Part shown: one piece after another, positions 1 to 8,567 of the stretch
Layout: every line of letters starts with the position of its first letter
Numbering within the stretch: position 1 is the first letter of the stretch
NCBI GenBank assembly: GCA_944323625.1
Contig: CALUTD010000012.1
Location: 1 to 64,000 of the forward strand
Source: Candidatus Gastranaerophilales bacterium
Lineage (GTDB): Bacteria; Cyanobacteriota; Vampirovibrionia; Gastranaerophilales; Gastranaerophilaceae
DNA: 64,000 bases
Direction: 5' to 3'
Notes under the pieces: model-generated
Databases searched by the model: none
The model's input: the letters and a program-made list of their open reading frames with translations, nothing else
Told to the model about the DNA's origin: nothing
Translations under genes and position numbers: made by a program

Positions 1-315
1 AAAATAGAATGACTCCTATTCAGTATAGAAATTTTTTATTGGCGAGTTAAATGTCCACTTTTTGGGGGACAGTTCAAGGCGAAAGGCAGGTGAAGCGTTT
101 TTGTGTAGGGCGCCGTGGCACAAAGTGCCCCAGCCCGAATATGAGAGGGCAAAAGTGAGTGACAGCGGTAGCGAAACGAACTGCTTGCCCGCGAGGAAAC
201 AAAAACAAGACAAAAGTAAAAACCTAAGGTTTTTACGAAATGGAACAGATTGCCTGAGCCTAAAGGAAAATCCAAGAAGCGGATTTTCGGACGGGCGCAG
301 CCCGGTAAGCGACTC
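1..315. repeat. Structured intergenic repeat, copy A, at the window edge
   Basis: No convincing gene is seen here. From about 92 to 283 the DNA is closely similar to 16770-16960 and is GC-richer than its surroundings. It can fold into several hairpins: GGCAC/GTGCC (117-121 with 125-129), GGGCAA/TTGCCC (147-152 with 185-190), and a 9-bp stem GTAAAAACC/GGTTTTTAC (216-224 with 228-236). An 'aatccaagaagcggatt' hairpin follows at about 270-287. Relative to copy B the stems carry compensating changes, which favours a folded RNA or DNA element over a coding sequence. Reading frames across it look like shadows. Function unknown. Confidence 0.7.
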
Positions 316-705
316 TTAATATTCGGTAATAGATATATTGGTTACTCCGTTATTGCGAGCTTCGTCCATTAATTTTACTACGGCGCCATGGGTCGCATTT
401 TCTTCCGTCATTATCAGAAGTCCGTCAGGATTTGTTTGTGCTTGTTCTGCAATAATTTTTCCTGCTTCATCGGGAGAAATCTCGATGTCTTCAATCATAT
501 ATTTATCATCGTTTGTAACAAGCACTTTAACGAGTTTAGAATCTTTTATTTCATCTTGTACTTCTATCATATTCGGAACTGCAAGGTTTAATCCCTGTTG
601 ATCCAATAACGGCGCTATAACCATCATAATTATTAACAGTACCAAAAAAATATCGGTAAGAGGTGTAATATTTATTTCATTAAAAGTTTTTCTGTGTCCT
701 GCCAT
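316..705 (-). CDS. exbD: ExbD/TolR-family biopolymer transport protein (second copy)
   Basis: This is a small inner-membrane protein of the ExbB-ExbD motor, which uses the proton gradient to energise TonB-dependent work at the outer membrane. The 129 residues begin with the motif NITPLTDIFLVLLI, giving a short cytoplasmic tail, one membrane segment (about 16-34) carrying the conserved proton-carrying aspartate (Asp18), and a periplasmic domain to the C-terminus. Its length is normal for ExbD. It is the last gene of the leftward run TonB-ExbB-ExbD-ExbD and starts 11 bases after the neighbouring ExbD stop. The two ExbD copies share the membrane segment but differ in their periplasmic parts. Confidence 0.93.
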   Translation of the reverse strand: MAGHRKTFNEINITPLTDIFLVLLIIMMVIAPLLDQQGLNLAVPNMIEVQDEIKDSKLVKVLVTNDDKYMIEDIEISPDEAGKIIAEQAQTNPDGLLIMTEENATHGAVVKLMDEARNNGVTNISITEY

Positions 706-716
706 TTTTTATTTCC

Positions 717-1226
717 TTACTCATCCCAGTTATAGTCTTGAGTGTTATTTTGAGAAGTTGTTTGTTGACTTTGTTTTGCCTTTTTTGCGGTTTCCTCCAA
801 ACTTCTCTGTTCTTTTTTTGTTAATGGCTCACCGGCTATAACAAGTTTTGAATATTCCGCTTCTTGAGCGGCTTTCATTATTTTCTGAATTTCAATACTC
901 TTTGTATCTTTATCCGCTTTAACAACTACTTCGGGTTTTTCTAATGATGGTTTTAGCAAATTCAATTCATCTGTAAGGCTGTCAGAAGAAATCGGTTTGC
1001 CGTTTATAAAGTATTCACCCTGTTTTGTAACAGAAATTTCGGCATTTTTATGTTCAATTGAGAGCCCGCTGTTAATTTCGGGTATATTTATATCCTTGTC
1101 AATCGATTGAAAAGAGGGCGCAATTACCATCATGATAATTAGCAAAACCAAAAATATATCGGTTAACGGAGTAATATTTATTTCGGTAAATAAACCTTTT
1201 TCATTATCTGAACTTGAAAATGCCAT
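717..1226 (-). CDS. exbD: ExbD/TolR-family biopolymer transport protein (first copy)
   Basis: A second ExbD-type motor subunit of 169 residues. The membrane segment at about 21-38 has the same NITPLTDIFLVLLI core, with Asp23 as the expected proton carrier. The periplasmic domain follows. The last 30 or so residues are rich in Gln, Asn, Ser and Thr and look like a disordered tail absent from the 129-residue copy. The gene lies 10 bases downstream of the ExbB stop and is co-oriented with it. The system could serve TonB uptake or Tol-Pal-like envelope maintenance; the TonB-type gene upstream favours the former. Confidence 0.92.
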   Translation of the reverse strand: MAFSSSDNEKGLFTEINITPLTDIFLVLLIIMMVIAPSFQSIDKDINIPEINSGLSIEHKNAEISVTKQGEYFINGKPISSDSLTDELNLLKPSLEKPEVVVKADKDTKSIEIQKIMKAAQEAEYSKLVIAGEPLTKKEQRSLEETAKKAKQSQQTTSQNNTQDYNWDE

Positions 1227-1236
1227 TTTAAAATTC

Positions 1237-1872
1237 CTATACTAATGCTTTTGTTTGTGTTTTTTCTTCTGAATCAGTGAAGCTTAAGAATAATAACTTA
1301 ATAAGTTGAAAGTCATCTTCATATCTTTTAACAGTTGATTGGAATAAGTTATAAAGGATTACGGCAACAATAGCAACACCTAACCCGAAGGCTGTAGCAA
1401 TCAATGCAGAGCCGATACCCATAGCAACTGCAGCAGATTGGTTACCCTGTGAAGCTAAATCCTGGAAAGTATATAATATTCTTACTACCGTTCCGAACAA
1501 TCCTAAGAAAGGACAAACGCCGCCAATTGTACCTAAAATTGTTAAATACTTTTCAAGTTTTCTTGTCGCAAGATTAGCTGAAATATCGAATGAGCGTGAG
1601 AATCCTGCCGTTTGTTCAGAAAATATTCTTACGGCTTCTTCCGCAACTTCGCCTATAACACCGCCAAGCTGAATGCTCAAGTTTTTTGCGGCATCTAATC
1701 TGTTATTAACTAATTCTGTTTTTAATGCCCTTATAAAGCGTACAACATCGCGCTTATTTTTGTTATAAAAGCTGAAACGGTTAATTGCTACAGCCAAAGT
1801 TAATATTGAACAAACAAAAATAGGCAGTAATACAGGCCAATCCAGTTTAATTGAGTGTAAAAGTAGTTCCAT
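1237..1872 (-). CDS. exbB: ExbB/TolQ/MotA-type proton channel protein
   Basis: This 211-residue inner-membrane protein forms the pentameric channel around the ExbD helices. Three hydrophobic segments are visible: about 10-30, 113-135 (containing the conserved GLFGTVVRI stretch) and 148-180 (GIGSALIATAFGLGVAI). A soluble loop lies between the first two, as is usual for the family. It sits between the TonB-like gene and the two exbD genes in one leftward operon. ExbB and TolQ cannot be told apart from sequence alone; the neighbouring TonB protein is the reason for choosing ExbB. Confidence 0.92.
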   Translation of the reverse strand: MELLLHSIKLDWPVLLPIFVCSILTLAVAINRFSFYNKNKRDVVRFIRALKTELVNNRLDAAKNLSIQLGGVIGEVAEEAVRIFSEQTAGFSRSFDISANLATRKLEKYLTILGTIGGVCPFLGLFGTVVRILYTFQDLASQGNQSAAVAMGIGSALIATAFGLGVAIVAVILYNLFQSTVKRYEDDFQLIKLLFLSFTDSEEKTQTKALV

Positions 1873-1905
1873 AATTTATTTTCCTCTTTTCTTATTAATA
1901 ATATC

Positions 1906-3105
1906 TTATCCTGATACTCCGAATACGTTATAATCAAATGTAAACTGAATATCAACACTGTTGCCTTTAAATTCGGGCGGCAGCGGTCTGAATGGTGCGG
2001 TTAGTTTAACTGCATCAATTGCGGCCTTATCTGCTTCAGGTAATCCTGAAGAACGATGAACTCCGATGTTTAATAATCTTCCGTCACGTGCAATTGTAAA
2101 TAACAAAATAACACGTTTGCTTTCATTACCTTTTGGCGGATCCCAATTCATTTTAATACGGCGCTGAAGCTCTTTCATATAAGGACCGAAATCGGGTTCT
2201 TTAATTGCATCAATACCGGGAGCTCCCTTAGGATTGCCGGGGCCGGGGTTTCCGACATTTCCGCTGCCTGAACCGTAAGTACCCGAGAATCTGCCTCCTC
2301 CTGCTGAACCGTTTCCTGAAGAGCCGCCTTTGGCAGATGTTGTGGGTGAGAAACTTGGCGACGGTGAAGCACTGCCTTTTCCTGAACCTGAAGAGCCGCC
2401 TATAGATGATTTTGGCGCAGAAGTAACAGGTGCAGTTGATGGCTGCTGAATCTGCGGAATAGCTGATTTTGGAATAGGTATATTAAATTCCGATAGCGGT
2501 TTTGTTGTCGGTTTAGGTGTTGGCTGTTTAACCGTAGGTTTTGGTGCTGCAGGTTTTGGCGCCTGTTGTGTAGGTTTTGGCGCAGGAGTTTGAGGCGCTT
2601 GAGCTTTCGGTGTCTGCTGCGGTTTTGGCTGCTGTGGTTTTTGAACAGGCTTTTGAGGCTGAACCTGCGGTTTCGGTTTTGATGCTTGTTGTTGCGGTTT
2701 TGGACTTGCCGGTGCAGGTTTCTTTTCAGGTCCTTTAGGTGCGGCAGCCTGAGGAAGTGATACCGGACGTTTTGGATCGTGTTCACCGCCTGCTCTTGAA
2801 TTTTTGTCGGCTCTGTTTTTTGTATTCTTATCTATTGGTGTGCCTTCTTTATCAACCAAAACAAATTCTATATCTTTAGGTGCCATTTGGGGTTTATTTA
2901 AAAGGCTAAAATCAATACCTAAAAACTTTAATACTAAAGACATCAATAAAACAAGTAATAATGCTGCCGGGTGAAGTATAAGCGAAGTTACTATTGCTTT
3001 TTCTAATGAAATTTCATCTTTTTCTTTTCGAATAACTGCAGGTACTTCGTACCTTGATGAATTATTATTTGATTTTATATTGTCCTCATTTTTTATTATT
3101 GACAT
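1906..3105 (-). CDS. tonB: TonB-family energy transducer with long Pro- and Gly-rich spacer
   Basis: A 399-residue periplasm-spanning protein. It has a cytoplasmic N-terminus of about 35 residues and one membrane anchor at about 38-65. A Pro/Lys/Gln-rich region (about 110-215) is followed by a Gly/Ser-rich region (about 225-300), and then a TonB C-terminal domain (about 305-399) with 'VILLFTIARDGRLLNIGVHR' and 'AAIDAVKLTAPFRPLP'. Family knowledge: the C-terminal domain contacts the TonB box of outer-membrane receptors, and the spacer crosses the periplasm. No TonB-dependent receptor lies in this window. It is the first gene of the tonB-exbB-exbD-exbD run. Confidence 0.88.
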   Translation of the reverse strand: MSIIKNEDNIKSNNNSSRYEVPAVIRKEKDEISLEKAIVTSLILHPAALLLVLLMSLVLKFLGIDFSLLNKPQMAPKDIEFVLVDKEGTPIDKNTKNRADKNSRAGGEHDPKRPVSLPQAAAPKGPEKKPAPASPKPQQQASKPKPQVQPQKPVQKPQQPKPQQTPKAQAPQTPAPKPTQQAPKPAAPKPTVKQPTPKPTTKPLSEFNIPIPKSAIPQIQQPSTAPVTSAPKSSIGGSSGSGKGSASPSPSFSPTTSAKGGSSGNGSAGGGRFSGTYGSGSGNVGNPGPGNPKGAPGIDAIKEPDFGPYMKELQRRIKMNWDPPKGNESKRVILLFTIARDGRLLNIGVHRSSGLPEADKAAIDAVKLTAPFRPLPPEFKGNSVDIQFTFDYNVFGVSG

Positions 3106-3174
3106 TCCCTAAATTCCCATTTGCTGCTTATTTTACCAAAAACTTAATGATAAAACAAATAGCCTGTTTACTAT

Positions 3175-3984
3175 CTAATATGGAGAATTAGACGAAACCG
3201 TAACAGGTTGATCTAAAACTATATTCAATTGTGCATTTTGCGGTATTTCAACATTTCCGCCTTTTTCTATTAAACTTTTACCAAGTCCCAAACCTCCGCC
3301 AAGAGCCGTTCCGTAAATAGCACCTTTACCTACACTGCCTGAAGATAAAGCGCCCATTGCAGTACCTAGCGCTGCTCCTGCCGCAGCTCCTATACCAACA
3401 TCTTTTACATATTCTTTTGTTGCATCTTTAGCTGTTCCGGCTTTTAAAATACCGCTTCCGTCATCCGTTTGAATACTGGCGGATATTGGTATTGTCTGTC
3501 CTGTAGGGGTTATTAAACTGTTAAATTTTATTTGAAGTTGTCCGTTTCTGTTAGCGAAACCGCCTTTTCTTACTTTTATTACTGTACCATTTATTCTGCT
3601 TCCTGCAGATGCTATAAGATTTTGACCGTAATAAAAATCGTTACTTAAATAAAATGTTACCATATCTCCTAATTTTGAGGTTTCTGACGATAAAGGAGTC
3701 ATTGATACAGCGGCAAATGTTGTTGATGCCGGTACCATTACTACATTACCCTGTAATTGATTAAATTGGTTATTATTATATGTATTGTAATTATTATAGC
3801 CATACCCCTGATTTTGGTATGAATTAACCGGCAGCGGATATTGGGTTTGATACCCTTGATTTTGCTGCATCGGAGTATATTGAATTGAGGGGGTGTTTAT
3901 ATCATAATTAGCTGCTGCAAAGCTTATAACCGGACTGCTTACCATAATAGCCGGAATTAATATTGATAATAGTCTTTTTCTCAT
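3175..3984 (-). CDS. Exported protein with glycine-zipper region, function unknown
   Basis: This 269-residue protein begins with a clear signal peptide (MRKRLLSILIPAIMVSSPVISFAAA). A Gln/Asn/Tyr-rich stretch (about 30-75) follows, then a compact beta-rich domain (about 80-180) with GDMVTFYLSNDFYYGQNLIA and an 'ASAGSRINGTVIKVRKGG' turn. A glycine zipper (about 195-240) with repeated GAAAGAALG and GGGLGLG segments follows, which in other proteins inserts in membranes. The middle domain resembles that of the downstream 182-residue protein (both have GD-[ME]-VTF and a 'GT-G-V' element), so the two may be related envelope proteins. I do not recognise a named family. Confidence 0.75.
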   Translation of the reverse strand: MRKRLLSILIPAIMVSSPVISFAAANYDINTPSIQYTPMQQNQGYQTQYPLPVNSYQNQGYGYNNYNTYNNNQFNQLQGNVVMVPASTTFAAVSMTPLSSETSKLGDMVTFYLSNDFYYGQNLIASAGSRINGTVIKVRKGGFANRNGQLQIKFNSLITPTGQTIPISASIQTDDGSGILKAGTAKDATKEYVKDVGIGAAAGAALGTAMGALSSGSVGKGAIYGTALGGGLGLGKSLIEKGGNVEIPQNAQLNIVLDQPVTVSSNSPY

Positions 3985-4046
3985 TATTTATCCTCCTTAC
4001 TTCATTATATTACTTTTTATATAAAACGAACAAATGTTAACAAAGT

Positions 4047-4595
4047 TCATTTTAAAATTATATCTTCTTCCAAAATTAAAAATAATTCACTCCCCGGCAT
4101 AACTACCGTATGTTTTCCCATATCATATATATTCAAAGGTGCCGCCTGAAGCATTGGTTTCATTCGTTTATTATAGTGAGGTACTTTTCTGTAATATGTA
4201 GGCGGTGTTTGTTTTCCCCCTATATAATTATCATTTTCGCCGTATATATGACCTTTTATTTTGTAAACTTTTTTATCGGGTGTTATCATTTTGTATATAT
4301 ATACTTTTATTGCACCGTCTCTTCCTTCAATCGGTTCCAATACATCTTCAACTTCTCCGTAAAATATTGTACCTTGAGGTATTGCGTTTGTTTCGTATAC
4401 ATACATATCTGAAGTATTAATAAATGTAACTTCATCTCCAATATCTGCAGTAAGAGTTGAAAATTCTTCTCTTGTCATTATTTTAACAAATGTGCCGGCC
4501 CTTAGTTTTTGTATATAATCTTCTGCCATAATACGGGTAGATTGTATTATAGTACACATTAATATTATTGCTGCTATTTTCAAAAATTTTACCAT
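4047..4595 (-). CDS. Exported protein related to its downstream neighbour, unknown function
   Basis: A 182-residue protein with an N-terminal hydrophobic signal (about 1-24). The body contains TLTADIGDEVTFINTSDMYV, IPQGTIFYGEVEDVLEP and, near the end, MPGSELFLILEEDIILK. This pattern of a property that must not change, a limiting value and a final 'L-x-I-L-x-x-x' strand parallels the 269-residue neighbour at 3175-3984. Both may be beta-rich periplasmic or outer-membrane associated proteins. It is transcribed leftward ahead of that neighbour, with a gap of about 60 bases. No catalytic motif is seen. Confidence 0.7.
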   Translation of the reverse strand: MVKFLKIAAIILMCTIIQSTRIMAEDYIQKLRAGTFVKIMTREEFSTLTADIGDEVTFINTSDMYVYETNAIPQGTIFYGEVEDVLEPIEGRDGAIKVYIYKMITPDKKVYKIKGHIYGENDNYIGGKQTPPTYYRKVPHYNKRMKPMLQAAPLNIYDMGKHTVVMPGSELFLILEEDIILK

Positions 4596-4758
4596 AGTAT
4601 AAGTTTACATGCTTTTTCCTGTAAATTCAGATTTTTAATATAATAATTTACAAAAAATTCACACTTTTTGCTCAGACATCATTAATACAACAAGAAAAAA
4701 GATTGATATATTGTCTTATGAGTGATATAAAATATTTATAATAACAAAGGGGAATATT

Positions 4759-6540
4759 ATGGAAAAAAATAATGAAAATTTACATATATTAAGGCATTCG
4801 GCCTCGCATATAATGGCACAGGCAGTACAAAAACTTTTTCCCGATGCAAAACTTGCCATAGGTCCTGCTATAGATAACGGATTTTATTATGACTTTGATT
4901 TGGAAGGTCATTCTTTTACCGACGAAGATTTGACAAAAATTGAAGCAGAAATGAAAAATATTTTAAAACAGAATCTTGTTTTTGAAAAATATACAATCCC
5001 TGATGTTCAAAAACAAATTGATGAATTTAAAGCAGAAGGTGAAATATATAAAGCAGAGTTGTTAGAAGAACACAAAAATGATAATCCTACTTTGTATTTA
5101 ACAAAAGATAAAGACGGAAATGTTTTGTTTAACGACCTTTGCTCAGGTCCACATGTACCAAATACAACATATATAAAAGGAAATTCAATAAAATTATTAA
5201 AAGTTGCCGGTGCATACTGGCGCGGTAATGAGAAAAATAAAATGCTTCAAAGAATTTATGCAACGGCATTTTGGAATAAAGAAGATTTGGAAAAATATTT
5301 AAATTTCCTTGAAGAAGCACAAAAACGCGACCATAGAAAAATTGCAGCAAAAATGGACTTATTTTCAGTCAGAGAAGAAATAGGCGGCGGACTTGTTTTA
5401 TGGCATCCGAATTTGGCAATAGTAAGAGAAGAAATCGAAAATTATTGGCGCACGGAGCATAGAAAAAGAGGATATGTAATAGTACATACTCCTCAACTTG
5501 CAAAATCAAAACTTTGGGAAATATCAGGTCATATTGATCACTATAAAGAAAATATGTTCTTTATACAAAAAGAAAATGAAGATGATGACCAATTTATTGT
5601 TAAACCAATGAACTGTCCTTTCCATATAATGATTTATCAGGCAAACAGATATTCTTATCGTTCATTGCCTTTAAGAATGGCAGAGTTGGGAACTGTATAC
5701 AGAAAAGAAAAATCCGGAGCTCTTTCGGGTTTAACTCGTGTACAAGGTTTTACTCAGGATGATGCACATATATTTTGTACTCCTGAACAGCTTGTTGATG
5801 AAATTAATGCCATTATTGATTTTGTAGCTGATACAATGAAAATATTTAATATGGAATTTGAAGTTGAACTTTCAACTCGCCCCGAAAGCTATGTAGGTGA
5901 CCTTAAAAATTGGGAGCTGGCAGAAGCAGGGCTAAAAGAAGCTATGGATAAACGCGGTATGCAATATGAAATTAATGAAGGTGATGGCGCATTCTATGGC
6001 CCTAAAATTGACTTCAAAGTTAAAGATGCTATCGGAAGAACATGGCAGTGCGCTACTATACAGCTCGATTTTAATCTCCCTGAAAGATTTGAAATAAAAT
6101 ATCAGGATAAAGATGGCCAAATGAAAACTCCTGTAATGCTTCACAGAGTAATATTCGGTTCTATGGAAAGATTTCACGGTATTTTAATAGAGCATTATGC
6201 CGGCGCATTTCCAATGTGGCTTGCTCCGACTCAGGTATGCGTTGTTCCTATTGCAGAACGTCATAATGATTATGCAAAGAAAATTTATGATAAACTTTTT
6301 GCTGCCGGAATAAGAGTAAGACTTGATGACCGTTCTGAAAGTATGAATTATAAAATAAGAGAAGCTCTGCAGGATGATAAAATTCCTTATGTGCTTGTTG
6401 CCGGAGATAAAGAAGAACAAGAAAATACAGTATCTGTCAGGATAAGAGGAATTGGAGAATCAGGTAAGTTATCAGTTGATGATTTTGTTCAAAAAGCTCT
6501 TGAAAAAATTCACTCAAAAACTCAAGATTTAACATTATAA
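4759..6540 (+). CDS. thrS: Threonyl-tRNA synthetase, short form lacking the TGS domain
   Basis: Charges tRNA-Thr with threonine. The 593 residues start directly in the N2 editing domain (HILRHSASHIMAQAVQKLFP, with the HxxxH zinc/editing signature). The class II catalytic core follows (motif with MNCPFHIM, zinc ligands Cys, and His in the DDAHIF and EHYAGAFPMW segments), then the anticodon-binding domain (about 495-593, VCVVPIAERHNDYA). Typical bacterial ThrRS is about 640 residues with an N-terminal TGS domain, which is absent here. The start follows an AAGGGG ribosome-binding site at 4747-4752, so the short form is probably genuine. Confidence 0.97.
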   Translation: MEKNNENLHILRHSASHIMAQAVQKLFPDAKLAIGPAIDNGFYYDFDLEGHSFTDEDLTKIEAEMKNILKQNLVFEKYTIPDVQKQIDEFKAEGEIYKAELLEEHKNDNPTLYLTKDKDGNVLFNDLCSGPHVPNTTYIKGNSIKLLKVAGAYWRGNEKNKMLQRIYATAFWNKEDLEKYLNFLEEAQKRDHRKIAAKMDLFSVREEIGGGLVLWHPNLAIVREEIENYWRTEHRKRGYVIVHTPQLAKSKLWEISGHIDHYKENMFFIQKENEDDDQFIVKPMNCPFHIMIYQANRYSYRSLPLRMAELGTVYRKEKSGALSGLTRVQGFTQDDAHIFCTPEQLVDEINAIIDFVADTMKIFNMEFEVELSTRPESYVGDLKNWELAEAGLKEAMDKRGMQYEINEGDGAFYGPKIDFKVKDAIGRTWQCATIQLDFNLPERFEIKYQDKDGQMKTPVMLHRVIFGSMERFHGILIEHYAGAFPMWLAPTQVCVVPIAERHNDYAKKIYDKLFAAGIRVRLDDRSESMNYKIREALQDDKIPYVLVAGDKEEQENTVSVRIRGIGESGKLSVDDFVQKALEKIHSKTQDLTL

Positions 6541-6715
6541 ATAATAAAAGTAATTTTTATACTTACTCTTTTTTAATGTAATATAGTAGGTTTTTTATGG
6601 GTGGTGCTTTAAAATATGAGTCCCGATTTTCGGCGTTGATGAAATTGTGAAAATGAGAGTGATACTTGATTAAATATTTTTATCTGCAGTGTTAATATGT
6701 CATAGTATAACAAAA
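6541..6715. terminator. Convergent intergenic gap with a weak thrS terminator
   Basis: Between thrS and the oppositely oriented ispF. A small stem AGTAA/TTACT (6549-6553 with 6563-6567) followed by CTTTTTT can act as a weak intrinsic terminator for thrS. Nothing else supportable is seen in the remaining roughly 130 bases. Confidence 0.4.
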
Positions 6716-7195
6716 TTAATTGTCTAATTTTAACAGTATAATACTATGTACTGCAACGGATTTTTTTTGACCTATAGAATCTTGCTCTTCCATTGTTTTT
6801 GCTTTTATTGAAATCAAATCTTCATCAATTTCCATAACTTCCGCAAGCTTTTTTTTCATTAATGGAATATAAGGTTTCATCTTTGGTTCCTGAACCAAAA
6901 TAGTATTATCAAGATTGTTAATCCTGTATCCTTTTGATTTTACAGTATTATAAGCTTTTTTTAGAAGTATCATACTGTCAATATCTTTGTATTCAGGAGA
7001 ATTATCAGGGAAATGCGTGCCGATATCTCCTAAATTTAATGCTCCAAACATAGCATCAATGATTGAATGGACAAGTGCATCGGCATCAGAATGACCTAAA
7101 AGTCCTTTATTATAATCAATTTCAACACCGCCAAGAATAAATTTCCTGCCGTTTGTTAATTTATGAATGTCAAATCCCTGCCCGATTCTGTACAT
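6716..7195 (-). CDS. ispF: 2-C-methyl-D-erythritol 2,4-cyclodiphosphate synthase
   Basis: Converts CDP-methylerythritol 2-phosphate to the cyclic diphosphate in the MEP route to isoprenoids. The 159-residue length is normal. Metal ligands are seen in GFDIH (Asp9, His11) and in GLLGHSDADALVHSI, and the C-terminal KAKTMEEQDSIGQ stretch is typical of the family. It is the last gene of a leftward group with HAD and Nudix hydrolases, 24 bases after the HAD stop. The single-copy MEP enzyme implies the non-mevalonate route. Confidence 0.97.
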   Translation of the reverse strand: MYRIGQGFDIHKLTNGRKFILGGVEIDYNKGLLGHSDADALVHSIIDAMFGALNLGDIGTHFPDNSPEYKDIDSMILLKKAYNTVKSKGYRINNLDNTILVQEPKMKPYIPLMKKKLAEVMEIDEDLISIKAKTMEEQDSIGQKKSVAVHSIILLKLDN

Positions 7196-7219
7196 TTTTA
7201 TTCCTTTATTTAATATGAA

Positions 7220-8008
7220 TTATAATACAAATTTCTTTACTGCTTTTACAAATCCGTCATTTTCCACGGTATCTGTTATATAATCTGCTGAGCATTTTAT
7301 TTCTTCGGTTCCGTTTCCCATCGCAACACCTATCCCGGCAGTTTCAATCATTTCTATGTCATTATTTTGATCTCCGATTGCCATTACTTCATCTGTTGTT
7401 ATACCGTATTTTTCTGCCAAAAATTTTATTGCATGCCCCTTTGTTGCTTCTTTATTTGCTATTTCACAAAAATAATCATAAGATTTTACTACATATATAT
7501 CGGGATATTTTTCTCTTAGTTCTTTAATCAGATTATTTATAAAATTTGTATCATATTTTATTGCCAAAAGCTTATTCAGTTTTGTAAAATCAAGTTCATC
7601 AAAAGATTCTACTTTGAAATAATCGATTCCTTTATCTCCTATATAATCTTTTATATATTTGTTATCATCTTCAACATAAAGTTTATCTTCAACATATACA
7701 TTTAAATGTATATTCCTTTTTCTGAAATCTTTTATTATTTTCCTTGCCGTTTTTTCATCCAAATATTTTGCATCAAGTATTTCACCTTCATAAGAATTGA
7801 CAAGTCCGCCTTGATAGCATATTAAAGGACATTTAATTCCTATTCTGTCCGCAACGTTTTTTGCACTTCCGTATGTTCTTCCCGTTGCAATTGCAACAAT
7901 TATTCCTTGATTTGTTAATTGTTTAATACATTCTTTAACACTATCTTTTATACCTGATTCAGGTGAATATATAGTGCCGTCAATATCTGTTACAACAAGT
8001 TTAATCAT
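7220..8008 (-). CDS. Cof-type HAD hydrolase
   Basis: This is a 262-residue phosphatase of the haloacid dehalogenase superfamily, Cof type. Motif I is VVTDIDGTIYSP (nucleophile Asp8, acid/base Asp10), motif II ATGRTYGSA, motif III a Lys in the KGHAIKFLAEKYGI segment, and motif IV AIGDQNNDIEMIETAG. The C2-type cap lies between about 85 and 190. Relatives dephosphorylate sugar phosphates, flavin or other small metabolites; the substrate cannot be read from sequence. Its start overlaps the end of the Nudix gene by 4 bases, so the two are translationally coupled. Confidence 0.92.
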   Translation of the reverse strand: MIKLVVTDIDGTIYSPESGIKDSVKECIKQLTNQGIIVAIATGRTYGSAKNVADRIGIKCPLICYQGGLVNSYEGEILDAKYLDEKTARKIIKDFRKRNIHLNVYVEDKLYVEDDNKYIKDYIGDKGIDYFKVESFDELDFTKLNKLLAIKYDTNFINNLIKELREKYPDIYVVKSYDYFCEIANKEATKGHAIKFLAEKYGITTDEVMAIGDQNNDIEMIETAGIGVAMGNGTEEIKCSADYITDTVENDGFVKAVKKFVL

Positions 8009-8550
8009 AGCTTATATGCCCTCATAAGCGCCGAAATTGTTTTGGCATCATTGATTTTACCCGTTTTTATCATATTAAAAACTTCATTTTTGTCAATTTC
8101 AATAAAATCAAGTATTTCACCTTCATCAAGATGTTGACCTTTGAAAGATAAATCTGATGCTTTAAACAAATATAATTTTTCCGTACAAAATCCCGGGCTT
8201 GTATAAATAAACCCTAAAGACGCCCATATTGCTGCAATATGTCCTGTTTCTTCTTCCAACTCTCGTTTTGCGGCAGAAAGAATATCTTCATTTGGCTTAT
8301 CTAACTTGCCTGCCGGAAGTTCGTATAAAACATCATTAGCAGGATATCTAAATTGTTTTACCATTAAAATTTTATTATTTCTTTCTGCGGCAATTACTAC
8401 TCCGCCATTATGATGAACTACTTCACGCTTTGTTTTATAGCCGTCAGAAAGTATAACATCGTCACTGGTAATTCGAAATACTTTGCCTTCATATATTGTT
8501 TCAGATTTTATTGTTTTTTCGTTTAATTTTTCCATAGAAAAATTATACAT
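8005..8550 (-). CDS. Nudix hydrolase, ADP-ribose pyrophosphatase type
   Basis: A 181-residue Nudix enzyme, probably hydrolysing ADP-ribose or a similar nucleoside diphosphate sugar. The Nudix box runs over about 98-120 (ELPAGKLDKPNEDILSAAKR followed by ELEEETG). It has one more residue than the standard spacing between the first Gly and the first Glu. Upstream, MVKQFRYPANDVLYELPAG is typical of the NudF/YffH group. An internal Met at position 6 (8535) is an alternative start; neither has a strong ribosome-binding site. The gene overlaps the HAD gene by 4 bases. Confidence 0.93.
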   Translation of the reverse strand: MYNFSMEKLNEKTIKSETIYEGKVFRITSDDVILSDGYKTKREVVHHNGGVVIAAERNNKILMVKQFRYPANDVLYELPAGKLDKPNEDILSAAKRELEEETGHIAAIWASLGFIYTSPGFCTEKLYLFKASDLSFKGQHLDEGEILDFIEIDKNEVFNMIKTGKINDAKTISALMRAYKL

Positions 8551-8567
8551 TTTTTTTTAAAAAAATA

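Noticed and set aside
36-319. Overlapping open frames on both strands at the left edge
   Set aside because: They lie on the structured repeat; the similar frame at 16761-16952 is shared only because the DNA is repeated, and the changes preserve stems rather than protein.
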